From Manihot esculenta (Eukaryota; Streptophyta; Magnoliopsida; Malpighiales; Euphorbiaceae): a stretch of DNA of 64,000 nt. The position numbers and the translations under genes are program-made. The notes below the pieces were generated by a model, which worked only from the letters and a program-made list of their open reading frames with translations, was not told where the DNA came from and did no database searches. The DNA is taken from assembly GCF_001659605.2 (NCBI RefSeq), contig NC_035164.2:10316994-10380993 (forward strand), in the 5' to 3' direction. This document shows positions 1 to 10,128 of this stretch, one piece after another (the stretch's first letter is position 1; every line of letters begins with the position of its first letter).

Positions 1-455
1 TCCGCATTTATTGTCCTATAACCCATCATTAATGTACTACCTGACACTCCTGCACAAAAGCATCCCCGTCCCATCAGAAGAGGATATGGCACTAAGGGCA
101 TCAACTTTATTCAAAGGTATTTATGCACCGGACTAATCCTGAAAAAGGGATCTCTCATTCTCTGAAAGAGGATCCATCTTTCTCTCTCTCGCGCGGTCAC
201 ACAGGGAGAACCTAGAATCACCATTCTCTTCTCTTCTCTTCTCTGTTTTACTTCCATCAACTCCATGAAGTTTCCAAATCTGACTTGAGCATTGGAGAGT
301 CTCCACCGGGAATTCTTCATCTTATAGGTCCCATTCCTTAAAGTCAAGCATAGAGGGATTTAATGGACTGATCACAGAATAATGATCAACTGAGCGAATC
401 AGACCTTTGCTTAGGTGTCCTCATCTGAACTACTTGCCAGATCTCACCATTATCA
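1..455 (+). repeat. 3' part of an old Ty3-type LTR
   Basis: The segment ends in CTCACCATTATCA and is followed directly by a primer-binding-site-like TGGTGTCGTCTATGG, the arrangement at the end of a 5' LTR in TAT-type Ty3 elements. Its last ~170 bases (from about 288) recur at 1743-1941. It contains a CT-rich stretch (220-245) and no credible ORF. The left end lies outside the window. The lineage is inferred from the LTR-end and PBS pattern only. Confidence 0.5.
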
Positions 456-457
456 AG

Positions 458-472
458 TGGTGTCGTCTATGG
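458..472 (+). other. putative primer binding site
   Basis: TGGTGTCGTCTATGG lies two bases after the LTR end at 455. It resembles the TGGCGCCGTCTGTGGG-like PBS of plant Ty3 elements, with a few substitutions. Confidence 0.4.
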
Positions 473-1089
473 AAAATAAAGGAGACTATACCATTGCTGG
501 AATTTTCAAACAAAACCCATTAAGATCCACATGGCAAACTGAGAAAAGTTAATAGCCAAAAAAACAAGGGAAACTGAAAGAGAGAGAGAGAGAGAAAGAG
601 AGAAAGGTCCAAGAATCACTAATGACATATAAAAACCACACGGGAAACGTCAAAAAAGGCAGACGCCTATGTGAGAAGGGAATACAACACAAGGGAAATC
701 CGCCAGGTGTGAAAAAGAGGTGACATTCGCGTGTTAACCAAACTACACAGTTATCTCTTTAGTTCAAAATCAAACATTAATCCTTCTGAATATATGCTTG
801 AGCATGATAGTATTTTAGAAACAACTTAAAAAGCTCTCATCGATGATTAATATTAGTATAAATTCCTTAAGAAATGGATTATTTGCTTAAGCATACTGCT
901 ATTAGAAGTAAAAATTGCGAAATGATTTATGTATGAGAAATATTATTTATTAGATTCTTTAGAATTATATGAGATAATATAGTTGGACAAAATTAATATT
1001 TGCATTTAACTGTAATATGAAGCTAAATATCTTGTTGTTTAAATTAACAACGAGTATTTTTATTACATATACTCTGTGCAAACTTTTAT
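473..1089. other. element interior or spacer with GA microsatellite
   Basis: No coding sequence is seen. A GA-rich microsatellite lies at about 579-606. The part up to ~720 is of moderate GC and may be leader sequence of the element whose LTR ends at 455. The rest is AT-rich with nothing recognisable. Confidence 0.4.
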
Positions 1090-1742
1090 TTTGCAGATAA
1101 ATTTTAAAAGCAAGAATAAGGCTAATAAACCTGGAAGCCCCGGCCACAAAACCGATTGAGAAGACGAAATCCTCGATGAAGTAGGTGACTGGTCTCGAAA
1201 ATAAGACTGCTGATACTACAAAATCAGTTGAGGAGATAAAGACTCCAATGAGGTGGTGACTGTGCGGTTGTCGAATCCAGTCAAAAATAACCTTTTTAGT
1301 TATCAACAATTTTACAACTGTAGATAGTGGCAAAAGGATCGAATCCATAGAGAATTGATACTTACCTATTTTCCTTATCAAGACCAAGCAAACAAACTGA
1401 AAGTAAATAAACTGAAAGTAAAATAAAAAGGGAGATTTTGAGATTGATTGAATTAAACTAATACTGAAAGCAATAAAGTAAAGCAAATAATAAAGTACAG
1501 AAATTCAATAATGAGAAAAGTTATAGTTGAAGAATTGGATCTAGTTCAATTGTTGGGATTGATCATTGACACTTAGGTTCCTTTGTTTGATTCAATAAAT
1601 TAGTTATGGAGGTGGAAGACGCTTCTCACCACCATATCCCTCCTTAAGCATAAATTAACTAGGGAACGTCCTCTAGTTAATCTCTAATCAACAAGTTGTC
1701 AAGGAACGTCCTTAGACTTTTGGCATCTAACAACTGTCCACA
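1090..1742 (-). repeat. LTR fragment, Athila/SIRE-like 3' end
   Basis: Read on the minus strand, this segment has the usual 3' portion of some plant LTRs. There is a T/A-rich pyrimidine stretch, then CTCTATGGATTCGATCC and ACTATCTACAGTTGTA, then GGTTATTTTTGACTGG near 1280. The formula 'tctgtgggatcgaccctact...actatcaca' is shared in style with the Athila-like LTRs at 49606-50869 and 58147-59469, but the sequence differs. The 173-codon minus-strand ORF at 965-1486 is a by-product of this LTR. No TSD was identified. Confidence 0.4.
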
Positions 1743-1941
1743 ACTTGAGCGCCGGAGGGTCTCCACCAGGAAATTCCATGGTGGTCCCCATAACGTCTTC
1801 TTTATCTTACAGGTCTCATTCCTTAAAGTCAAGCATAGAGGGATCTAACGGACCGAGCACAAAATGATGATCAACCCAGCGAATCAGACTTCTGCCTAGG
1901 TGTCCTTATCTGGATGCCTCGTCGGATCTCACCATTATCAG
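1743..1941 (+). repeat. second copy of the LTR end at 288-455
   Basis: The segment repeats the upstream LTR end in the same orientation, including GGTCTCCACCAGG, TTCCTTAAAGTCAAGCATAG, GCGAATCAGAC and the terminal CTCACCATTATCA. It carries about 30 extra bases (CCATGGTGGTCCCC...) missing from the first copy. No PBS follows, so it is either the 3' LTR of the same element with most of the interior lost, or a separate fragment. Confidence 0.5.
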
Positions 1942-3112
1942 TATGTACAAACTTTTTAATTTCTTCCATAATATAATTAGTGAAGTCACTTCTAAAATAT
2001 TATACTTTACATTAGGAGCTAAAGTAAATCTAGTCTATTCATTGCCCTTTTTTGAAACTCCTCCTAATCATCATCCTTAACCATTACTAGATATTTCTCA
2101 TTTAAAACTCTAATTAATTTTTATTATATAAATATATCCTTCACAATGCTTTGCCGAATACTAAAATTATTTTTTCTATCATACAACTCTACCTTAAATT
2201 TTATTGCTGACCGTCTTTGACATCATAAATCTCAAGTTTGATATTAATTTGTTTGAGATAATCACTTACAAAATAATAAAAGAATACAAAATTTAATGTG
2301 GTTCATTATAATACTGCTTTACAATAAATCAATTAATAAAGAAAATATAATTTACAACTATTAATTATTTTTACTCTATCAAAAATTACTGATGCCGCTC
2401 AACCGTTCACAGTTTGACTTTACTACCTATCATACTCATTCAGGAGATTTTTCTTCTTTCATAATTGATCACTAATAGAATATAAGTCCAAAATTAGACT
2501 CTTTAACTATAATTTCTTTCTAATAAGAATTCTACTTAAAATTTTTCTTAACAAAATTCTAATAGTTATAGCCTTTTTATTTTATTTTCAACTACTAATT
2601 CTATTTAATTTTTAATTTCAAAAAATTAGTATACAATCTTATTTGAAATAAAGTTATTTAATTATAAAAATATAATTATTATAAATTAGTTATATGTAAT
2701 TAGAATATGAATTTTAATACAAATCATTCATAATCTTCAATTAAAATTAAATAAAAACATGAACTTCTTTCTTAATTGGTGGAATTTAATTTTATTTTGA
2801 TTTAATATAACATATACTTTTAAAACATTTGGATTCCTTGATATCTCTATCTTGGGAAGTTCGACTAGTTATTAAAGAGATAAAAGAGGTTTTGTTATCC
2901 CATCCTCTTTGTTGTTTATAATATGTGCCATGATATATCAATGCTTGTGCTCACTTGTTATCTAATTGTGTTAGAAAGAATACGCTCTCTACTAATAGGG
3001 TGTGTAATCCTCCAAGCCACTTATTTAATTTTCTTTATAAAGACCACTTATTTAATTTGCAAAGCAGATTCAGTTGTAAGCTATACTATATATGAAAGTA
3101 GGAAGAATGGGG
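1942..3112. other. AT-rich sequence without recognised genes
   Basis: Nothing with convincing coding character is seen. The last ~100 bases may belong to the CACTA relic that resumes after the solo LTR at 5498. Confidence 0.4.
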
Positions 3113-3129
3113 AATATAAAGATTGTCAA
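3113..3129 (+). repeat. 17-bp direct repeat flanking solo LTR A
   Basis: AATATAAAGATTGTCAA is repeated exactly at 5501-5517, just after the solo LTR and its target duplication. Without the LTR the two copies would lie 104 bp apart, bracketing 87 bases. The right copy is in frame with the TNP2 relic. Confidence 0.7.
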
Positions 3130-3554
3130 TTATACCTTATCTTATTTAGTTATTTACAATTGACTTTAAATTTTAAAGTAGATAATAACTTTAAGTAAGT
3201 TTAATTTAATTATATAAATGTAATACCCGGCTAGACTCCGGTATCGGAATTCCTACCGTCCGGTGGAATTTCGGATGTCGGAAGCCTCTAGTAGGGTAGA
3301 AGTATGTTTTCATAAAATGTTTTAAGGTATTTCATGGTTTTAAGTAAAATGGAAATGAGTTTTTGCATAAAAATGACCTTGAAGGAAAACTCAGGTTCGG
3401 CCGCCAAACATGCATGCCTTCGGGAGCGCCTTTAGGCCCCCGAAAGCATAGGTGAGGAAAGTCCAGGTTCGGCCGCCGAACCTCAAGTTCGGCCGCCGAA
3501 CATGGCATGCATGCGGAGGCACGTTCGGCCCCCGAACGTGGCCTGGCCAGCCAC

Positions 3555-3564
3555 TATAAAAGGG
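3555..3564 (+). promoter_or_regulatory. LTR TATA box, copy A
   Basis: TATAAAAGGG lies ~336 bases into the LTR, just downstream of the first cluster of GCCGCC palindromes. The same box is present at the matching place in copies B, C, E and F, so it is probably the element's promoter. Confidence 0.75.
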
Positions 3565-3793
3565 ACCCTTAGCCGAAAATGGGCGAGCTTTCTCCCCATT
3601 TCCGGCCAAGGTGAGCTCTCCGCCGCCCCTCACCGATCTTGAGTTCTTTCCTTCTCATATTACTCGATTTTCATGAGTTTTTAACTTGTTTTGAAGATTT
3701 TCAAGCTTTGAGCAAAGTTTTGGAGCTTTGAGGTTCAAGAACTCAAAACCTCCCACCTCCGAGTTAGGACGTCTCTCCCTCGATCTACAAGAG

Positions 3794-4445
3794 GTAAGAG
3801 CCGATCTTAAGCTCATTTTATGTTTAAAGTAAGTTTTATGCAAGATCTATGGGGTAAAATGCATGTTTAGCTCATGGTTAGGTTTATGGGTTTTATATGT
3901 GTTTATGAACAATGTGAGTTGTTTGTTGTGTTGTAGTTGGGGTTTTGTTGGTTTGATGCCCCTAGGAGCTTGTATGATTGTGTTTGAGTGTTGTAGAATA
4001 GGTTTATGCATGTTGGATGGTTTTGGAGGCATAAATGTATAGGGGAGCTGAGTTTCTGCCATTCTGGGAGAAACCAGGTTCGGCAGCCGAAGGAACTTTC
4101 GGCCGCCGAACGTGCTTGTGGAGGCAGCCTTCGGCTGCCGAAGCTTGCCCCCGAAAGGAGACTTTCGTCTCTGTCTGGCACTTTCGGCCGCCGAAGGTGC
4201 CGCCGAACATGCATGAGTTTCGCCTCTGTCTGGGAGTTTCGGCCGCCGAAGGTGCCGCCGAACCTGCCTGACTTTCGGCTCTGGAGGGACTTTCGGCCGC
4301 CGAACCTGCCGCCGAAAGTGCCCTGTTCAGCCATTTCTTGCATGTTTTTCTATGATGATTCCATGATGTTTTAGGGGGTTTTTGGGGAATAGTTTAGAGT
4401 TATGTTCATGTATGTTTGGTCCCTCACTTGAGTCCACCTGTGTAG
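3794..4445 (+). other. intron-like segment 1 inside LTR A
   Basis: A donor-like CAAGAG|GTAAG opens the segment and an acceptor-like CCTGTGTAG|G closes it. Both are kept in the four other full-length LTRs (B 10604-11139, C minus 20492-21131, E 55276-55926, F minus 60950-61555). The second palindrome cluster lies inside. Splicing is inferred and not shown. Confidence 0.4.
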
Positions 4446-4517
4446 GTTCGGACCTGAGGAACCGAGGACCCCAGCAGTGAGTCTGTTGCCCCAGTGTCTG
4501 GTCAGAGCTATCCAGAG

Positions 4518-5028
4518 GTGAGTGGAATAACTTATTCTATTTAAAAGCCATTAATGAACTTTTCAGCATGTTTCATGCATCATGAATGTCATGTGATGAA
4601 TTAGGTTGCTTGCATTAGAATTCACGAATATGTTGCATTGCACATTTTAATGTTGATGTGGATGAATGTTGGATGATCCATAGCCCTCGATCTATGATAT
4701 GACGATGTGATATGTACGGTACGGAAAGTAAGACCAGTGGGACCCATTCTACGTTCGCTGGCACTATGTAAGAGAAAGACCAGGACCCATTCTACGTTCT
4801 GGCACAGTTGGACACTGTTATGTTATGATATGTAAGGGAAAGACCAGGATCCATTCTACGTTCTGGCACAGTTGGACTATGTAGAGGGCTATTGGTGACA
4901 AGTTCATCCTTGATGTGATTTAGCTGTGATGTGATGCATTCCATGATCCATATGATTTAAATGTTTTTATTATTCTGCTCACTGGGCTCTAGTAGCTCAC
5001 CCCTCTCCCAATTTCCCCAGATTTGCAG
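4518..5028 (+). other. intron-like segment 2 inside LTR A
   Basis: A donor-like CCAGAG|GTGAGT opens the segment and an acceptor-like TTTGCAG closes it. Copies C, E and F keep both. In copy B the donor is changed to GAGATGAGT. Together with segment 1 it would leave a small ~72-base middle exon. The function is inferred only. Confidence 0.35.
4723..4880 (+). repeat. tandem repeats inside LTR A
   Basis: Three imperfect units share GACCAGGACCCATTCTACGT and CTGGCACAGTTGGAC. Other copies carry their own tandem versions at the matching position, with different units and counts. Confidence 0.7.
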
Positions 5029-5497
5029 GTACAGGGTAGACCAGGAGGTTTACAAGAGTAATGAAGTCTGGTATATGTAATAGATAGTGTGGACATGATA
5101 AATGTATTAATGTTATGTAAAAGTACAGTTTCAGTCATGCAATGATATTGAGGATTAGATATTGTGCTTGACATTGTGTTTGAGGTATCCCTTCTATTAC
5201 ATGATCAAAAATGTTTTATAATGTCATGTGAGCCAACTCATCTAATGTTTTATCGCCCATTGGGGCATTTATGGGATCCCACAGAGGGATCATGATTATG
5301 ACTATGGCTTTGTACAGTGCATGTTCAGGTTGAGTTGGATGTATGGAAGAAAAGTTTTAAATTTTTATGTATGTTGTTGATCATGTATGGGATTAAGCAG
5401 GTTTTCAGGTTGCAAGTTAGGCTTGCTACGGGTCTTGGCGGCCTTAAGCCGACCCGGATCCTAGCGCCGGTAGCGGTCCGATTTTCGGGTCGTTACA

Positions 5498-6077
5498 ATA
5501 AATATAAAGATTGTCAAACGATAAAAGGACACTGTGGAGAAAGGTATGACTCTTATACTTATAAAAAGATATATTACTTCCCTATAACACCACGTTTGCA
5601 AAGACTTTATGCTTCATCTGTTACATCAAAGTATATTACTTGGCACAATAACCATGCAAATGAGGATGGGTCATGTGTCATTATTCAAATGCACCTACTT
5701 AGAAGCATTTCAACCAAACTCAATCAATTTTTACAATAGAGGCTCGAAATGTTAGCCTCGCCCTTTGCACTAATGGCTTTCAACCATTCGGTCAATCTGG
5801 ATAATAATATACTTCATTGCCAATAATCTTAACTCTATACAACTTGCCACCATGGATGTATATGAAAGACGAGTACATGTTTCTGAAAATTATCATTCCT
5901 GATCCTAAGAATCTAAAGGAAAAGCTTGATGTATGCATGGAACCATTAGTTAATGAATTGAAAGAGTTTTGGGAAGTTGGTGTGGATACTTATAATGCTT
6001 TCCATCAGAACAATTTCATTATGTGTGCTGCTTTAATTTGGACTATTAATGACTTCCCTACTTGTGTAAGTTGTTGA
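5498..6077 (+). pseudogene. CACTA transposase TNP2 relic
   Basis: Translation in shifting frames gives hallmark stretches of the plant En/Spm TNP2 transposase (Transposase_21 family). These are YYFPITPRLQRLYAS and ITWHNNHANEDG near 5575-5670, then CTNGFQPFGQSG, then LTLYNLPPWMYMKDEYMF and PLVNELKEFWEVGVDTY at 5825-5990, then ALIWTINDFP near 6035. The order matches the family. The reading frame is broken after KLNQFLQ (5739) and again before 5817. Only the middle of the protein remains: the N-terminus is displaced by solo LTR A, and the C-terminus is lost in a deletion near 6080-6190. A functional protein would catalyse excision of CACTA elements. This copy cannot. Confidence 0.85.
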
Positions 6078-6189
6078 CTCTTAAGGGGACGGATGAGTTT
6101 GTTGATACTAGGTCTCAATTTATTTATGTAAGTTGATAATATATTCAGTTATAGTTAATTTTTAGATACTTAAATTTTATCAGATTAAT

Positions 6190-6690
6190 ATTAAGTTAAT
6201 AAAATTTATAATGTAGGAGAAATTCATACAGCTAAAGGAGCTAACAACACAACAATAGAAGGGAAGCAGTGAACCAACAACCATAAATGAGACTCAGCTT
6301 TACTACGAGGCAATTGGCTAGTAGAAGAAGAGCCAAGTTTATGAATTAGGATCCAGGCTTCTTCATATTTCAATGCATCATCAAATTATTTTGCATCATA
6401 CTCGTCTGCACCCCATTGGATCCTCCTTGTACTGAGGAAATGAACAGGATGATGAATAAAATTGATCGACTGGAGACAGAGAATGATCAACTTAACTCAG
6501 CGGTGGAAGAGTTGAAGGAGTTTATGCATAGTATGATAGCACAACAGGGGTGCTGGGACATCCACTCAAACATTTGCTCCTACACCTCTAGCTCCAGCTC
6601 CATAGCAGCAGCTTGATGATGCCTCTGTCATTGGTGATCATCATAGAGACAGTGATGAGGATACAGATGATGAGCTCACTAATTTAGTTT
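6190..6690 (+). pseudogene. CACTA second protein (Transposase_24 type) relic
   Basis: The translated fragment EPTTINETQLYYEAIG near 6270-6320 and KSQVYELGSR just after it match the C-terminal region of plant Ptta/En/Spm transposases (Transposase_24). It is followed by a coiled-coil-like stretch at 6416-6540 (NRMMNKIDRLETENDQLNSA), as in the family, where it probably serves oligomerisation. Stops and frame changes break it. It lies directly after the TNP2 relic, the usual gene order of CACTA elements, but the sequence between them is deleted. Confidence 0.7.
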
Positions 6691-6899
6691 AATATATAAA
6701 TTTTGTTAGGAACATTTGATAGTTTTCCTTTAATTTAGATATTTTGTACAAATTTAACATATATTTTATAATTATGAAATATTTTAAGTTTTAAGAATCT
6801 TTTAGTTTATATATTGTTTGTTTTGGTTCTTGCATATATAGATGATGGATATATATAAATAATGTATAGGGATGATGATGAATATATATGAATAATGTA

Positions 6900-7330
6900 C
6901 AGAGATTGATTGGAAAAAAAAATCACTAACGGATTATCAATAGATTTTCTGTTGATATTCCTGATAGAAGAATTTGGTTTTAACAGAAAATAAATTTATT
7001 TATTTTGTTACTAACGTATCACTAACAGACGATTCGTTAATATCAATAACAAATCACTGCCAGACCAATCCATTAGTAAAAGGACAAAAATTATTGTAAA
7101 AAATATGTTCATTCACTAATACTAACAGACATGTGGTTTGTAATTAACTACAACAAACTTTTCCATTGTTGATCCGTTATAATTTTTAACAGATTTTTAA
7201 ACCATTAGTACTAAAATTACCAACAAAGATTTCTACAAAAAATTTAATCTGTCACAAATCCATTAGTAAATTCATTTATTAACAGATTTTCATAATTTTC
7301 TAGATAAATTTATTATAGTCTTTATTATTT
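6900..7330 (+). repeat. CACTA 3' subterminal repeat region
   Basis: Short motifs recur here in both orientations: CACTAACGGATT, CACTAACAGACGATT, ACTAACAGACATG, CCATTAGTAAA and TTAACAGATTTT. Such repeated short motifs near the ends are typical of CACTA elements, where the DNA-binding transposase protein attaches. A clean terminal TGTAGTG was not found; TTATAGTC near 7312 could be a mutated end. Confidence 0.5.
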
Positions 7331-8204
7331 AAATTAATACAATTGTAAATTCTAGGAGAAATATGAATATGAAATAAGATAGTTAAAACAATACATCTAA
7401 ATATTAAATAATTTGAAAAAATATAAAATAAAAATTTTTTATTATTATATTTTTAATATATTATTATTATCTTTTTAATATCCTTTTATTTTTAGGGAAA
7501 TAATTTTGACTTCTTCTTTTTTTTTTCACTTTAATTGATTTTTATAATAAATAAGAAACAATTTTAGAGGCGCTTTAAATTTTTATTAATTTAATCTTAT
7601 GAATTAATTTTTAAAATTTATTTTATTTATTTTAATTTCAAATCATTTAATTATTTTCACAGTAATTCAATTAACTTTAAACTTTTATTTTTTACTTGCA
7701 TTTTAATTATTTAATTATTCACTTATAAATTTGCGTTAATTATTATTATTATTAACTTTTAGTTCTGAAATGAGTTTTTTTAAATGAATTTTCATACGCC
7801 CAGTCATATTTAATAAAATACAATCTCATTATATAAAATATTACGATAATTTTTTTTTTCGTTATAAACAAGGTTTCAGAAAATATTTATTGTTTTTTTA
7901 TTATAATACCATAATAGTAAGTATAACTATTATTGGCTAAAATTTATTAGAAATTTTTTATACACCATTTCATAATATATCTATTTAGAGTGTTAATTTA
8001 TTGTATATGACAGTTTGATTTATAATAGATTAAAATTTAATTTAATTTAATTTATTATCTGTTGAATTTTGATATAGTTTATAATATTTCTAATTTATTT
8101 AAACCATTAGATATATTTGAGGAAATATAAATATATATAATTTATGCAATTATTAATTTTTTTCTATAACTATAATATATATAATGGAAGAGGCTTTCTC
8201 CATC
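7331..8204. other. AT-rich sequence, nothing recognised
   Basis: Long A/T runs and no coding signal. It may include the start of the degraded LTR whose recognisable part begins about 8205. Confidence 0.4.
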
Positions 8205-8475
8205 AATTCAAGAACAAACTCTACAGAAATTCTATTCGAACTTGAATTTCTACCAAATTTATAAGTCCCTTTTTCCAAAATCAAATAAGTTTCTCTACTA
8301 ATTCAAGAACAACTTTTTTAAACTCTTGAATCATACAAGTCAATGAAAAAATTAAATGATCAAATTTCTTTATCTTGAAAAATTATTATTAGAGATCGAA
8401 TCCTACTTTTTTTTATTAAATTGATATTTGTTTACATTTCTAGTCTTTAATTTCATACACGAAATTTATGTATAC
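8205..8475 (+). repeat. left LTR relic of an old Ty3 element
   Basis: Similar stretches occur in the same order here and at 14630-14895: AAATTCTATTCGAACTT against AAATTCCATCCGATCTT, then ACCAAATTTATAAGT, then TTTTTTTATTAAATTGATATTT, then TTTCATACACGAAATTTA against TTTCAAACACCAAACTTA. This is a direct-repeat pair about 6.4 kb apart around a gag relic, read as decayed LTRs. Divergence is heavy, so the limits are approximate. Confidence 0.55.
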
Positions 8476-8689
8476 GAATTTTTAGCATGCCCAATAGGAC
8501 CTCTCTACCTTTTATCTATTTTCTTTATGAAGAATCAAGAATCAACTTCCATGGTTTTATAAGAATATGCACCAATTGCTATACAAAATTCAAGTGAGAA
8601 GTCATTTGCAATTGTTAAGACTTCTGACAAATCTAAGGAATCTAATACCATAACCATCACGATGACTAACACAATCTTTCTAAAAGAGC

Positions 8690-10078
8690 AAATCACCAAA
8701 ATGAGCAAACTTTTGGAGACACTGGTTGACTTGATTAAAGAGAAAGATAATCAGATTACTTATTTGATTAGCAAGGTGGACGTGTTGATTGAGAAAGGGT
8801 CAATAGCCATCAAGGAACCTCAAATCCAAAGTCAATGAGAAGGCGTAAAGAGTTATATCATTGTTGCTGCAGAAAGCTTGGAAGTTGTTGCTGGTGGCTT
8901 AGTTCCTTCAACCCAACTTAAGGATATCATCAAGGAGGCCATCAAAGATCAAGTTGAAAGCATCACCCAACCTTAATACATATACGCTAAGCCTTACATT
9001 CAAAGGATTAACTTCATGAAGATGTTTGCTAACTATCAACCCCTAAAATTTCAACAATTTGATGGTAAAGGTAATCCAAGAGAACATGTAGCCCATTTTA
9101 TGGAGACCTACAATAATGCTGGTATTGAAGGAGATCTAATGGTTAAGTAATTTGTTCGATTACTGAAAGGAAATGTCTTTGATTAGTATACTGACTTGGA
9201 GCTAGGCACTATTGATAGTTGGAAGCAACTTGAATGAGAATTCCTCAATCAATTTTATAGTACATGTTGAGTTGTTAGTATGATTGAGCTAACAAACACT
9301 CGACAATGGGTGAAAGAACCTATTATTGATTACATACATAGGTGGAGAAACTTAAGTCTTCACTACAAAGATTATGCCTTAAAAATGTCATCTTTGGATA
9401 TGTGTATACAAGGCATGTATTAGGGGTTGAGTTAAATTCTTCAAGGCGTCAAGCCTAAAACTTTTGAAGAATTGGCTAATTGTGCTCATGACATAAAGTT
9501 TAGTATTGCTGTAGCAGAAAGACAAAGATTTCTAATGCATGATCCTAAGAAAGCTAAAGAAAAATATAAGTTTTGCAAAAGGGCAAAACTTCTTCAAAAG
9601 TTGAAAAAAATACAATTTATGGTTGGCAGTATAATACCATTCAAGTTCACTATCAATGCTAAGTTATAATAGAAGAAAAAAAAAAGAAAATAATACTCCT
9701 ACCAAGAGTTATGGTAGAAAAAAAATTACCTTGAAAGAACGACAAGAGAAGCAATATCCTTGCTATGATTCTAATGTACCAGGTATGTTGGATGATTTGT
9801 TGCAAGCTAACTTCATTGAATTGCTAGAGATGAAATGTCCAGAAGAAGCTAATCGTGTGAATAATCCAAAATATTGTAGGTATCATCAATTGAGTAGCCA
9901 TTCCATCCAAAGGTGCTTCGTCTTGAAAGACAAAATTATGAAGCTACGTACAAGAGGAGAGGTCAGTTTTAATGATAAAGTTGCAACTTTAAATATGGCT
10001 ACTATTGGAAGAATCAATCCACATATTGGTCTACCTATCATGATGCTGAAATTAAGGTCTTTTGAATTCAAATCTTGA
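8690..10078 (+). pseudogene. Ty3-type gag relic
   Basis: Translation with several stops gives the capsid region of a plant Ty3 Gag: INFMKMFANYQP, QFDGKGNPREHVAHFMETYN near 9055-9115, then a block around TDLELGTIDSWKQLE, then SMIELTNTRQWVKEPIIDYI at about 9280, then CIQGM and GVKPKTFEELANCAHD near 9445-9490. A histidine/cysteine-containing stretch, NNPKYCRYHQLSSH, follows at ~9862. The pattern is that of Gag from TAT-like Ty3 elements. Internal stops (for example after LKGNVFD) and a frame change near 9660 show it is dead. Solo LTR B interrupts it on the right. Confidence 0.8.
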
Positions 10079-10128
10079 GTAATGTATATTTGAATCAAAC
10101 CTCATCTCGACTTCAAGCTGGCAACCAA

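Larger units (their letters stand above)
3219..5497 (+). mobile_element. solo LTR, copy A of the TGTAATACCC family
   Basis: The 2279-bp LTR begins TGTAATACCCGGCTAGACTCC and ends TTTTCGGGTCGTTACA. It is flanked by an exact 5-bp duplication, ATAAA, at 3214-3218 and 5498-5502, which identifies a solo LTR. It matches copy F, which is joined to a Ty3 pol region. It has a TATA box at 3555, palindromic TTCGGCCGCCGAA motifs at 3395-3536 and 4080-4325, and splice-like signals. ORFs found inside on both strands are artefacts of these GC-rich palindromes. It inserted into a CACTA tnp2 relic. Confidence 0.95.

Noticed and set aside
965..1486. 173-codon minus-strand ORF
   Set aside because: It overlaps an LTR 3'-end signature and is low in complexity, so it is not treated as a gene.
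3391..4374. Overlapping ORFs on both strands rich in GRFGG, AAEG and RPPN
   Set aside because: They are translations of GC-rich palindromes in the LTR. The same pattern appears on both strands in copies A, C, E and F, so it reflects composition and not protein coding.
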